Assembly: GCA_023055425.1 (NCBI GenBank)
Contig: JALGPY010000003.1
Span: 54,793,891-54,857,890 of the forward strand
Source: Linanthus parryae
Lineage: Eukaryota > Streptophyta > Magnoliopsida > Ericales > Polemoniaceae
Direction of reading: 5' to 3'
DNA length: 64,000 nt
In this document: piece after piece, positions 22,612 through 33,005 of the stretch
Position numbering within the stretch: the stretch's first letter is position 1
How the letters are laid out: the number at the start of each line of letters is the position of its first letter
The notes under the pieces: model-generated
What the model saw: only the letters and a program-made list of their open reading frames with translations
Told to the model about the DNA's origin: nothing
Database searches by the model: none
Made by a program: the position numbers and the translations under genes

Positions 22612-25600
22612 ATGCTATCGCATATGAAGGTGCGCGGGATGTCCTCACGCGGGCATGGGGATATCCCTGGACAAATCAATCAAATCGAGCAAATTGCGTT
22701 GACGGAAGAGCCAACACAGGGCGCTCCAGATGAGAAACTCAAAGAAGCCCCTGAATGCATGGAAGACAGGCCCAGACCACAAAAGCAAGAGCTAAAGGAA
22801 GTGTTCCTCAGCCCGAACGAGGAAAAGAAAAGGCCAGTCTTTCTAAGTGCGGACCTCACAAGCGAAGAGGAACAAGGACTGCTACAACTCCTAACTGAAT
22901 ACAAGGATGTGTTCGCATGGGAGTATGATGAGATGCCAGGCCTGGACACAAGCATCACCATGCACCGTTTAGACATCATCCCAGGGTCTAAACCGGTCAA
23001 GCAGAGCACAAGAAGCTTCAGGCCAGAGCTTAACGTGAAAATCAAGCAGGAGATTATCAAACTCCTAGATGCCAAGTTCATAGAGCCGAATCATCATCCC
23101 ACATGGCTGGCCAACATCGTGCCAGTAGTGAAAAAGAACGGACAACTCCGCATCTGCGTGGACTTCCGAGATCTCAATCGCTTCTGCCCCAAGGACGATT
23201 TCCCACTGCCCAACATCGATTTGCTTATCGATTCAACAGCGGGCCATCGCATGTTCAGTTTCATGGACGGCTTCAGCGGGTACAATCAAATCAAGATGGA
23301 TCCCGAAGATGCGCGGAAAACTGCATTCATCACTCCGGTGGGGGTGTTCAACTACACGGTGATGCCGTTCGGTCTTAAGAACGCGGGCGCGACCTATCAG
23401 CGGGCCATGATGGCTCTATTCCACGACATGATGCACAAAGAGGTGGAATTCTATGTGGATGACCTAGTGGTTAAATCCAAGCACGAAGCGGACCACCTCG
23501 CAGATCTGCGAAAGGTGTTCAATAGATGCAGGCGCTTTCAGCTGAAGATGAATCCCATGAAATGCGCGTTCGGGGTGACATCAGGGAAATTCTTGGGATG
23601 CTTGGTTCATCGCCAAGGGATCGAGCCTGACCCTGCGAAAGTATCAGCTATCACCAGCATGACACCACCCCATAACCAAAGTACCCTGAAAAAATTCTTG
23701 GGAAAGCTATCATATCTGCGAAGATTCATCCCAGCGATCGCAAAAATCACCTGCTGTTTTAGTGCTCTCCTCAAGAAGGACGTTGCGTACAACTGGGCCC
23801 CAGAGCACGAAGCCGCATTCGAAAAGCTGAAGGATTTGCTGACATCCTCGAAAATAATGATCGCGCCTCAATTGGGATCACCGCTTCTGCTATATCTGAC
23901 ATCAACAAGGAGATCTATAGGAGCGCTCTTGGCTCAGGAGTATGAAGGCCAACAGAGTCCTATCTACTACATCTCTCGTATCGTGCAGCCTGCTGAATCA
24001 AGGTACACAAACATCGAACGTCATTGCCTTGCATTATTCTTTGTGATAGAGAAGTTGAAACACTATTTTGCATCACACAAAGTAGTAGTGGTCACCAAGA
24101 GCGACCCCATAAGATACTTGCTAACTCACACTACTCCTGGCGGGAGATTGGCGAAATGGTACATGACCATCTCTCAATATGATATCACATGCGTGCGACC
24201 GCGAGCGATTAAGTCGCAGGCGGTAGCGGATCTGTTGGCACAGTTCCCCGATAACAGCCACGAGCCCGTGATCGAGGAAGAGCTCGAAGGCCCTGAGATC
24301 TACGCAATCGACGTGCCCTATTGGACGCTCCACTTCGACGGCTCGTCCACAAGGAAAGGTGGAGGCATTGGGATAGTCTTGACCAAACCAGATGGGGAGG
24401 TCATACAGATGTCCGCAAAGCTCAACTTCGCAGTCACAAACAATGAAGCGGAGTACGAAGCTCTCATAGCGGGACTGCGCGCAGCAAAAGCTTTGGAAGT
24501 AAGCAACCTGACGGTCATGGGAGATTACAAGTTGATCGTCAAGCAAGCCTCGGGCGAGTACGGTTTGAAGGAGATTAATCTTCTGTCTTACCGCACCTTA
24601 GTGCAAAAGCTGGTGCAGCAGTTTTGCGATGTGAGGTACGAGCACAAGCCTCGAGCAGACAACAGGCACGCAGACGCTTTAGCAACCTTGGGATCTAAGG
24701 TCAGCACAGACAAATGTCCCGCAAGGATTTCAATTGAAGTGCGAACATCGTCGGCATTGACAGAAGATGCGTGCGACGACGAACACATAGATGACGCAGA
24801 CTGGCGGAAAGCAATCCTGCAAGCTATTGCGGAAGGCACAAGCAGTGAAAGCTGGGCACTCACAAAAGGGTACTGCATACATGACAACACCCTTTATTAC
24901 AAGGGTCCTGGCGGAATACTCATGCGATGCGTCTCCGAACGAGAGGGACAACTTTTGTTAGAAAAGATTCACCAACGCGCTTGCGGAGAAAGCGAGGTGT
25001 CAATCTACAGGAAGGCTCAGAGATATGGCATTCATTGGCCAGACATGTCAACAGCCGCAGCCCTGATACAAGGAAAGTGCGAAAGTTGCGCACTAATCAA
25101 AGATTCTCTACTCATCGCCCTAACCGATGACGACACGGACTGGAGGAAGCCACTATTTGATTTCCTCACCCAGGGCACCGTGCCCGAGTCAAGAAAAGAA
25201 GCCGAAAAATTGAAAAGGAAAGCGTCTCGATATGTGGTACGGGAAAACCTACTTTGGCGAAGAGGTCATGAAGGCAACTTGCTGCGGTGTCTAGACGGCA
25301 GAGAAGCACAAGAAGTCATGGACCTTTCCCATCAGGTAGAGCATCAAGGAGGTGCAAAATTATGCAGACAGCTCCTCTCAATCGGGTATTTCTGGCCCAC
25401 GATGGAGGTCGATTGCCGTACCAAAGTGCGACGCTGCCAGGAGTGCCAATTCAAAGGGAACCTGGTGCACGCTCCCGCCGTGGATCTACATGCACTAGGG
25501 ACGCCATGGCCATTTCACACATGGGCTCTGGACTTCATCGGTCCCATCCGACCTACGTCGCACGGGAACTATTTCATTCTCACCGCGACTGAGCTATTCA

Positions 25601-26289
25601 CCAAGTGGGTGGAAGCAATACCACTAAAAACGGCAAATGCGCTGGCTGTGGTCAACTTCATCCAGGTAGCTGCGAAATTAGCGGAGTACAATATCAGACA
25701 GATTTGTTCTACCCCTTATTACCCAAAGGGAAATGGACAAGCCGAAGCGACCAACAAAACGCTGTTGAGAATTTTGAGCAAGATGGTCGCAGATGACCAC
25801 AAGAAGTGGGCCGACTCTCTAAGCATAGCTCTGTGGGCCTACGGGACTTCTCCAAGGACACCCACGGGGGCCTCGCCATTTCTACTATGTTATGGGGCCG
25901 AAGCTGTAGTACCTGCGGAGGTTAGAATCAATTCGGCAAGGTTGGCCTTCCATGCAGTCTACGAAAATCAACGCGATCATGATTTAGTTTTGCTGGAGGA
26001 AAAGCGAGAACAAGCCAAAAGAACCAACAAGCGGTACCAGGAAAGAATCGCTCGCGCCTACAATAAGACGGTCCAGCGAAGAGATTTCGCAGTTGGAGAC
26101 TTGGTCTTGCGCGCATCTGATCACTGTATGCGAGAAGCGACTCACCCGAAGTTCGCAGCCAATTGGGAAGGACCCTTCGAAGTCACAGAAGTCTTTTACA
26201 GCGGCTACTGCAGCATACGGAGGTTGCACGGCACAACCTCAACTCCGAGTTCAGTCAACATGCGCTGGATTAAGAAGTACTATCCCTGA
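22612..26289 (+). CDS. Tat pol: RT, RNase H, archaeal-type RNase H, integrase lacking the central Asp
   Basis: Open for 1225 codons from ATG 22612. RT: VDFRDLNRFCPKDDFPLP, SFMDGFSGYNQIKM, YVDD at residues 281-284. The first RNase H (about 423-505) is degenerate (YLTSTRRSIGALL). The second, archaeal-type RNase H is at about 570-690 (LHFDGSSTRKGGGIG, NNEAEYEALIAGL, DNRHADALA), the defining Tat extra domain. Next come two tandem zinc-domain-like units starting DWRKA (~728) and DWRKP (~840); the second ends H...CQECQ. Integrase core: first Asp in WALDFIGPI (residue 974), Glu in GNGQAEATNK (residue 1045). Only 71 residues separate them, and the usual SDNG segment with the middle Asp is missing between VNFIQ and VAAKLAEYN. 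The C-terminal GPFEV part is present. The frame overlaps the end of the gag frame (22567-22624) in another phase. Integrase is predicted inactive. Confidence 0.93.
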   Translation: MLSHMKVRGMSSRGHGDIPGQINQIEQIALTEEPTQGAPDEKLKEAPECMEDRPRPQKQELKEVFLSPNEEKKRPVFLSADLTSEEEQGLLQLLTEYKDVFAWEYDEMPGLDTSITMHRLDIIPGSKPVKQSTRSFRPELNVKIKQEIIKLLDAKFIEPNHHPTWLANIVPVVKKNGQLRICVDFRDLNRFCPKDDFPLPNIDLLIDSTAGHRMFSFMDGFSGYNQIKMDPEDARKTAFITPVGVFNYTVMPFGLKNAGATYQRAMMALFHDMMHKEVEFYVDDLVVKSKHEADHLADLRKVFNRCRRFQLKMNPMKCAFGVTSGKFLGCLVHRQGIEPDPAKVSAITSMTPPHNQSTLKKFLGKLSYLRRFIPAIAKITCCFSALLKKDVAYNWAPEHEAAFEKLKDLLTSSKIMIAPQLGSPLLLYLTSTRRSIGALLAQEYEGQQSPIYYISRIVQPAESRYTNIERHCLALFFVIEKLKHYFASHKVVVVTKSDPIRYLLTHTTPGGRLAKWYMTISQYDITCVRPRAIKSQAVADLLAQFPDNSHEPVIEEELEGPEIYAIDVPYWTLHFDGSSTRKGGGIGIVLTKPDGEVIQMSAKLNFAVTNNEAEYEALIAGLRAAKALEVSNLTVMGDYKLIVKQASGEYGLKEINLLSYRTLVQKLVQQFCDVRYEHKPRADNRHADALATLGSKVSTDKCPARISIEVRTSSALTEDACDDEHIDDADWRKAILQAIAEGTSSESWALTKGYCIHDNTLYYKGPGGILMRCVSEREGQLLLEKIHQRACGESEVSIYRKAQRYGIHWPDMSTAAALIQGKCESCALIKDSLLIALTDDDTDWRKPLFDFLTQGTVPESRKEAEKLKRKASRYVVRENLLWRRGHEGNLLRCLDGREAQEVMDLSHQVEHQGGAKLCRQLLSIGYFWPTMEVDCRTKVRRCQECQFKGNLVHAPAVDLHALGTPWPFHTWALDFIGPIRPTSHGNYFILTATELFTKWVEAIPLKTANALAVVNFIQVAAKLAEYNIRQICSTPYYPKGNGQAEATNKTLLRILSKMVADDHKKWADSLSIALWAYGTSPRTPTGASPFLLCYGAEAVVPAEVRINSARLAFHAVYENQRDHDLVLLEEKREQAKRTNKRYQERIARAYNKTVQRRDFAVGDLVLRASDHCMREATHPKFAANWEGPFEVTEVFYSGYCSIRRLHGTTSTPSSVNMRWIKKYYP

Positions 26290-26489
26290 CTTCTCTCATT
26301 TCATGCGTTTTATTATAACGTCGCTTGATATCTTGTATGGCTACGATTTACACAATCTCCTCTCCCATATGAGAGGATTGTAATCCCATCTCTCCCATAT
26401 GAGAGCGTTATAATGAAAGAATTCTCCCAAATGAGAAGTTCACATTTCTAGCTGTTTATGTTGCTTTATTCAGTTTGTTATTACTGTTA
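26290..26489 (+). other. Post-pol spacer with short inverted CTC-CATATG-GAG motifs
   Basis: Three copies of CTCCCA(T/A)ATGAGA lie at about 26361, 26391 and 26424, each with a near-symmetric CATATG or AAATG core. No coding content. This is the start of the Tat 3' non-coding region. Confidence 0.6.
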
Positions 26490-26499
26490 ACAATGGTTT

Positions 26500-27250
26500 A
26501 TCCGCCGCAATAGCAATCCGTACAACTGCGATCTTAATTGATCATCTAAGCCTATCTCTTACGATAGCAGCCTATACAACTGCGATCTTAATTGATCATC
26601 TAAGCCTATCTGTCACGATAGCAGCCTATGCAAATGCGATCTTAATTGATCATCTAAGCCTATCTCTTACGATAGCAGCCTGTGCAAATGCGATCTTAAT
26701 TGATCATCTAAGCCTATCTGTCACGATAGCAGCCTATGCAAATGCGATCTTAATTGATCATCTAAGCCTATCTGTCACGATAGCAGCCTATGCAAATGCG
26801 ATCTTAATTAATCATAAAAGCCTATCTGTCACGATAGCAGCCTATGCAAATGCGATCTTAATTGATCATAAAAGCCTATCTGTTACGATAGCAGCCTATA
26901 CAAATGCGATCTTGATTGATCTTCTAAAGCCTATCTGTCACGATAGCAACACATACAAATGCAATCTTAATTGATCTTTAAAGCCTATCTGTTACGATAG
27001 CAATTCATGCGCAAAATGATCTTATTTGATCTTCTAAAAGCCTATCTATTGCGATAGCAGCTCATGCGAATGCTAAAAGATGATCCCGATCGATCTTCTA
27101 GTAAAGCCTATCTGCAACGATAGCAACTCGCACAATTTAACGATCTTAATTGATCTGCTAAAGACTATCTACTACGGTAGCAATATTGTGAAGATGATCT
27201 TAAATGATTCACAAAGGCCAATCACAAGACCATCTGCCAGGATGGCGTAG
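26500..27250 (+). repeat. 54 bp tandem array in the Tat 3' region, each unit with a conserved hairpin
   Basis: About 13 units. The first are spaced exactly 54 bp (GATCTTAATTGATC starts at 26530, 26584, 26638) and later ones drift to 54-65 bp. Each has CTATC-(6 nt)-GATAG and GATCTTAATTGATC. The loop varies (TCTTAC, TGTCAC, TGTTAC, TATTGC, TGCAAC) while the arms stay fixed. Near the end the arms change together: CTATC/GGTAG (27164-27179, a G-U pair) and CCATC/GATGG (27230-27245, a compensatory pair). Tandem arrays between pol and the 3' LTR are known in Tat elements and can seed satellites. A CRISPR array is excluded: the DNA is eukaryotic and there are no unique spacers. Confidence 0.9.
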
Positions 27251-28672
27251 CTGCGAAAATATGATCTCAAACGATCTAGTAAAACATCTGCGAATTCATA
27301 TAGCAGGTCGCAAATGCGAGACCGTTACGTAGCGTTATGCAAGGCGAAATATGCCGAAACGCATGCGAAGTTGTATTTTGTTGTAAAGAGACAGCAGATA
27401 ATACGAAAGGCTATTTATCATTATGAGTCAAAAGACTTGCAATTTATCTGTCTAGATAGCAGCTTACAAGCGAAAAAGCTCGAATCTAACTACGCAGCCA
27501 ACATGGCTCACAATACATTCGAAAAGCATGAAGTAACACATCGCGGGAATCCTGACTGCAAAAGGATGAACCTAACGGTCCTAACACCGGCTATGCAATA
27601 CACAGATCTACGGCCAAAGATCTATAGCAAAAGGGATGCTGCTGCGAAGAGATCAGCTTGTCATTCGCTACGTCCCTAGCAGCGAGATCTGCGAAATGAT
27701 ACGCCCAAGACCCCAAGGGGTGACAAAAACCTCTGTCTGATCAAGATAGGCACCGGAGGAAATTCCTGTTCCGACATACGCTGTCCTGCAAAACAGGCGA
27801 AGCAGTCATTCCTCTGGTGATGGATTCCTTGTCATGATAGACAAGGTCATTGGCAAGCCCCCTGAGTTCAAGAACGAAGAGGCAAGAAATCCTCCTTCAG
27901 GGATGCTGGAGGAGAATTCCGCCGTTCATTACGAGACGGTAGCACGGTCACTTCGGCGCTGCACCTCACCACGAGGCGGCCGGAAACATGACCTGCACAC
28001 ATAATACACGAAGAAATTTCTTCGAACACACATGAGATATTATCTGCATCTTCTTTATGATGGTTATAAAGAGCAATAAGCCTCATAAAGCGGATCTGGG
28101 AAACTATTTCTACAGCACAAAGCGCAAACTCAGGATTCACAACTTGAAGTTGCCATGAATCAACGAAAAATAAGCGTTGAAGCCAGCAGTCGTAAGGACT
28201 CACGGCAAAGCACATTTTTGGGATGAAGAACCCAAATAGCAAAGACAGGGTTTATATAGACCCTGTAGAGACTCTTCAATTGCCAAAGAGGAGTCAGCAG
28301 AATTCGAAAAGAGGGTAAGTTCAATCACTTACGCCTTGGAAAGCGGTAACAATCAATTACCCTACTAAAGGCTACGACGATTCAGTTGCGTATCCTAATA
28401 AATGACGGATGGTCATGATTCGGATGGACTTCCCAACAAAAGCGTGCTTATCCGCCGAGAAATTAGCGCGAAAATCAAGATCAGTATCAATTGCTGATGT
28501 CATAATTGGATATGCACAGAGATATCCTATCAAATCCCGGGAAAGGGAAAAACGGGCAAATTCATTCTTGTTAAAAAAAAAGGGGGAGAAACCCTAGCAA
28601 CATTACATTAATGTTTCAAACATTACATTAATGTTTCAGCTATTTTCTTGCTATTTTTCAAAATTCGAAAAA
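27251..28672. other. Tat 3' non-coding region between the array and the antisense gene
   Basis: An open frame at 27314-27679 (121 codons) has no recognisable domain and is probably chance. Around 27710-27990 the base composition is higher in GC. A short tandem pair, 'aacattacattaatgtttc', occurs at about 28598-28638. Part of this stretch could be the 3' untranslated region of the antisense gene that ends at 28673. Confidence 0.5.
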
Positions 28673-31600
28673 TCAAAGCAAATTCTTGATCAAGGAGTCT
28701 TGGGGCTCGAACTGATGGCTCAGCTTCTCTACTTGTTCCACTTCTTGCTTCAATAGCTCGCACCTGGCATTCATCTCATGATAGAGCTTCAGAGCTTCAT
28801 CAACCTTTAGCTTTTGCTGCTCCACCTTCTGCTTCTCAGCTGCGAGATTCTGGTGGCCGAGTTTCAAAGTTACGGCTGCGCGAATCAGCGTGACTCTGTT
28901 CATAAGAAATTTGAAACCCAGTCTGCCTTGGACTTTGGTCACGATATTTTGGCACATGCCACATAGCAATTCAGCACTCTGGACAGAAATGGTCGCAGGC
29001 GTAGCCGCAGACAGCTGCTCCAATATCCAAATGGCTTCAGTAAGGAACAGCCTCCTGTCAAAGGGCCCTATCTCCAGAGACCTCACAAACGATTGCGGGT
29101 AGGTGAGGCGCATTCGAACCACCCAGTCTACATCGGTTTGCTTCAAACCTGAGGAGACGTCAAAATCAAGTTATGATGTCAAACTTGCAAGAAAATAATG
29201 CAAAATGCAAACAGTAAAGCTCTGCTTACCAGTTCCTTCCAGAATCTCATGAAGAGAAGGAATGCGCGCTACCGGGGTGGTCGAAGACTGTCCTCGCTCC
29301 ATAGCTCTCCTATCAGCTGCGAGCTCCAATCTCTCGTAGTCAGGAGGAAGAGTGTAGGCCGCACCAGCTGCGACTGCATTCCCAACCTGCGAGCCCCAAA
29401 AGCTCCACGCAGGAATAGGTGCCTCTGACTCAGTCGTCGCTGGAGGCGAAGGGACAGCCGAAGTCGCTTGGCGAAGGACGCTCTCAGATGCGAAAGCATT
29501 AGCAGCACTTGTCCTTACTTCCTCAGCACCGGTATGGACATCTTCATCCATCAGCACAGCATCTGCTTCAGCATCATCGGAAAGTTCGATGATGCCCTCG
29601 AGAGGCTCACTTGCATGTTCAGCAGCCGCGACAGGCTTCTCGGTATGGGAGCTCGCAATCGGAACACAGGACGCAGAAGGCTGACTTCTCTGCTCCAGCA
29701 CAGGTTCCTCAGCATGACCTGCGACATTAAATGCGATGATATGAGGTAACTTGCGCTATAAGTTATTTTGCTATCTTTGCTAAAGCTAAGAGTAAGCACC
29801 TCCACGCGAAGGTGGGATTGAGGTATCTCCATCATACACTAAGGATGTGGAACCATGTCCTATTAGTGTGTCCTCACTAAGCAAGTCTTTAAGAGAAGCG
29901 TGACCTGGGATGCGAATAAACCAGTCATGATTCTGTCTCAAGTTGCTAAAGCCTAATACATGCGCATCACTCAAATAATTACCTGAGGGTTCTCCGCATT
30001 TGCCTACTAACCAACGGCGAATGTCAGCCTTTGACACACCATGCTTTAACGCACCCACAATAACATCTCTATAAGTTACTGCGAGATTGAAGATCTCACC
30101 TTTATCGCCGCCTGCGATTTCTTCAAAGTCCGCTTGGACTTGCTCCAAGGCTGCTCCATCCTCCTCTGGAACCTCATCTTCCTCCTCCGCATGAGGAGCC
30201 ACTTCTTCGGGAAGCTCGTCTTCCTCGTCAACTGGACGCGCTAAGTCGTCAACATGCCGCTCTTCGAGGCTCCGCTGTTTCGCACGCTCGAGCTCCTCTT
30301 CTTCCCGCCGCCTTCTTCTTTCAGCAGCCTCCGCGGCTGTCTTCCGGGACTCAGCAAGAACGTCCTCGCTTATGGGATCATCTGGAATACCAGAATGGGC
30401 ATCTCTCTTTTGTCTCTTGGCCACAAGGCCACCAATGGTCTCATCATCATCATCTGCGAAGACACGATTGGTTTGAGAAAAGAAGTGCGAAGAAGTTACG
30501 ATAACGGGAAAGGAAATGCGACGGAGGTACCTCCTGATTCTTCCTCATGCATCACAACTGTTGCTTCTTCTTCTTCATCACTTTCTTGGGGCTCCTGCCT
30601 CTCTTCCTCTTCCTCTTGATTGAATGGAACGAAAGTCTCAACTGCGAGCTCTTTCCGCACTTTGCTGGGCATGCGACCTTTGCCTTTGTCCTTGATAGAA
30701 AGGGACCTCACTGGAGGAGAAGCTGGAGCACTTCTAGGGGAAGAAATCGTAATTCCCTTTTGCCTAGGTCTCTTCACTCTCGGCGCCGCAGTCGCTGGAG
30801 GGGACGGGTCATCTCCAGGAGGAGATGGAGCTGGAGGATTGTCTATCAGCGAGTCAGCAAAAGCATTCATGACTGCGCGAATCTTTGTTTCGACCTCAGC
30901 GTCCATCCTCCATGCTAGCCGGAACGACTGCTTTTGTCTTCTGGTGGCAACAATGGTGTTAACCAATGACTTGGAGCGATCACCAGATGCGAATCTCCGC
31001 ACGTGACACTACAGCAAACAGTACAAAACGAAGACATCAGCATAAGAAAATCAAAAGGCTTAACGCACACGAAGAAATTGATTACCTCAGCAAATGCCTT
31101 GCTATATCTGACGACATGCGTATCGCCTTTCTTAATTGCGGCGATCTGCTCCTTCAGAATGACATCAGGACACAAGTGGTTCTCGCGATCCAACAGTGAG
31201 TAGTAACCATACTCAGACTCGCTCAGACTGCAATTGGGGCGAAACGGAAAAGAGTTTCTTTTGATCAAGGGAGCTCTACTTGGCTGCGCGGCCGACTCCG
31301 TCTCAATCCTCGTTTGCTGGGCAATCCAGTATGCGAGCCAGTTTTGGGAACAACCACCCTCGCGGGTTCCCGCAGGCTGCTCAAAGGGAAGATTGTTCAT
31401 GAAGACCGTCTTGCACTCCTTTGTTAGCAAGCGCTTATAGCACCCTCTGATAATGGATTGGGGCCAGATTGATGGGGACACCGCATCAAAACCAAACTGA
31501 GGAGAAAATCGAGTGGGGTCAACGTCCACGGTAAGCCTTTCATACTTTGGCGCGAGCTCGCGAATATGCTCTGCGAGGGCAGGAAGGGAACCTCGCAGAC

Positions 31601-32966
31601 ACCAGCAAAAGAACTCGCGGTAGCGCTCATGGAAATGCGGCCCCTCTTCGAAGAGAAGCTCTTCTGAGAAGGCAATACCTTTAGAGGGGTACAACTTTGG
31701 AAACCATCGCACGTTCTCAATGCGCGTGGCATAGGGCCTGGCAGTAAACTCCCTCCGTTTGTCGCATATCAAACTCCAAACGCACTTGGTGTTGCTTGCT
31801 CCGAACCATCTCGCAGCTCTTCCGCTGTTGCGCGCTTCCGTCTCGCCTGGGGGACACCACTTGTCAAGCTTAAGAGCAGTTGGAGCATAAGACGGCCATC
31901 GCTCGAAAACCCACATTGTCAAAAAGGAAATATTGACAAAGGTCAGTACATCGAGGCGGCCACGCGACTCCTTCATGGCTAGAACCAGCTGATCAAGCCT
32001 ATAGTACAGCGTGCCCAAGACCAAGGGTCCGAGTGCGACTCTATGGCCAAGGGCGAGCCTCACAGCAAGTGGCAACACATGGTAGAAGACTCCGTCATGG
32101 GGGTGACCATCAATCAGGTACCTCGACAGCCAAGCACAGAGGAAAGCACAAAGGGTCAAATGATAGCCTTTACCCTCTACGTAATTCTCGGCCTCTGGGT
32201 CTTCACTCAGAAGTTTCTTAGTGATGCTGCTGTTCGCATAGTCTCGGAAGAAGTACCGCAACCATTTGTTCCAGGTATTCTTCGCGGACGTATCAACCAA
32301 CTGCCAGTTCGGAAGAGGCTTTGTAGTGGTCCACCGGGTGGAGATTTTCTTTACCTCTGCTAGGCATTCCTCCATCTGCGTGTATAAAGCAATCTCCGCA
32401 GATGTCCTCAAGGGACTCAAAGGGTCCACTTCGCCCATGGGGGAAAGCTCGTACAGCATTTGAACGTCCTCGAGTGTGGGGGCAGCCTCGAACTCAGCAA
32501 AATGGAACGTGTGAGTCGCAGGCGAGTAACGGGACAGAAGGTCTAGAAGCATGGATTGATCCAGCTTCACGGCAGCACCCTTCATAGCACGGATAGCAAA
32601 GTATACGCCGGCTTCATCAAGAGTCGCGGCGTGATGGTCCAACACGTGATCGATCCACTCATCCATATAGTCCAATTTCTGGACGAACGCCTGGGTAGAA
32701 ATCGCAGTATATGGGAAGTGCCCGTTCTCGATTCCCAATCGAACCACATCCTCGGAACCAATCAACTCGAGCAAGGCTGAGTTAACTGGGCGAGTCAGCG
32801 TCAGCAATCGCTCAACTGGGACAGGATCAGGCATCCTCTTCGCCTTTACCCTCGCATGGTACAAATCTTTGCCACCTAAAAAGGGGGCTTTTCGCCACAA
32901 GGCCTGCGGAAGGTCGGGCATCTCTTCATCTTCCTTGACGGGTCTGGTTACTCTTGTCTTGGCCAT
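28673..32966 (-). CDS. Antisense five-exon gene with plant mobile domain inside the Tat element
   Basis: Exons on the minus strand: 32966-31086, 31008-30531, 30453-29800, 29718-29230, 29148-28673. The four introns (77, 77, 81, 81 bp) all have GT-AG ends, and phases 0, 1, 1, 1 join without a stop: 3978 bases, 1325 residues. I chose ATG 32966 (MAKTRVTRPVK); codons above it lack an ATG. Exon 1 resembles a plant mobile domain: YSPATHTFHFAEFEAAPTLE, then LVLGTLYYRLDQLVLAMKES and FLTMWVFERWPSY. Exons 2-4 are Pro/Ser-rich then strongly acidic with a KR-rich block (AERRRRREEEE). Exon 5 ends in a coiled coil (NLAAEKQKVEQQKLKVDEAL). PMD proteins such as MAIN/MAIL1 act in silencing and development, and PMD genes on Tat elements are known. 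What this copy does is not known. Splicing is predicted, not shown. Confidence 0.85.
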
Positions 32967-33005
32967 TCCTACGGAAGAGCAAAAAAAAGGGGGGAGAAAT
33001 ACCAC

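Noticed and set aside
20825..26229. Minus-strand open frames across Tat gag-pol (for example 22250-22648, 24121-24546)
   Set aside because: Opposite-strand shadows of gag-pol; composition follows the sense codons and no domain is seen.
26500..27250. CRISPR-like regular repeats
   Set aside because: The 54 bp units are contiguous tandem copies with no unique spacers, inside a plant retrotransposon; no cas genes.
27314..27679. 121-codon open frame in the Tat 3' region
   Set aside because: No domain and no promoter or leader context; one ORF of this length is expected by chance in 1.4 kb.
29198..32780. Plus-strand open frames across the antisense gene (for example 30254-30619, 30547-30918, 32043-32363)
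   Set aside because: They are shadows of the minus-strand exons, with no recognisable domains.
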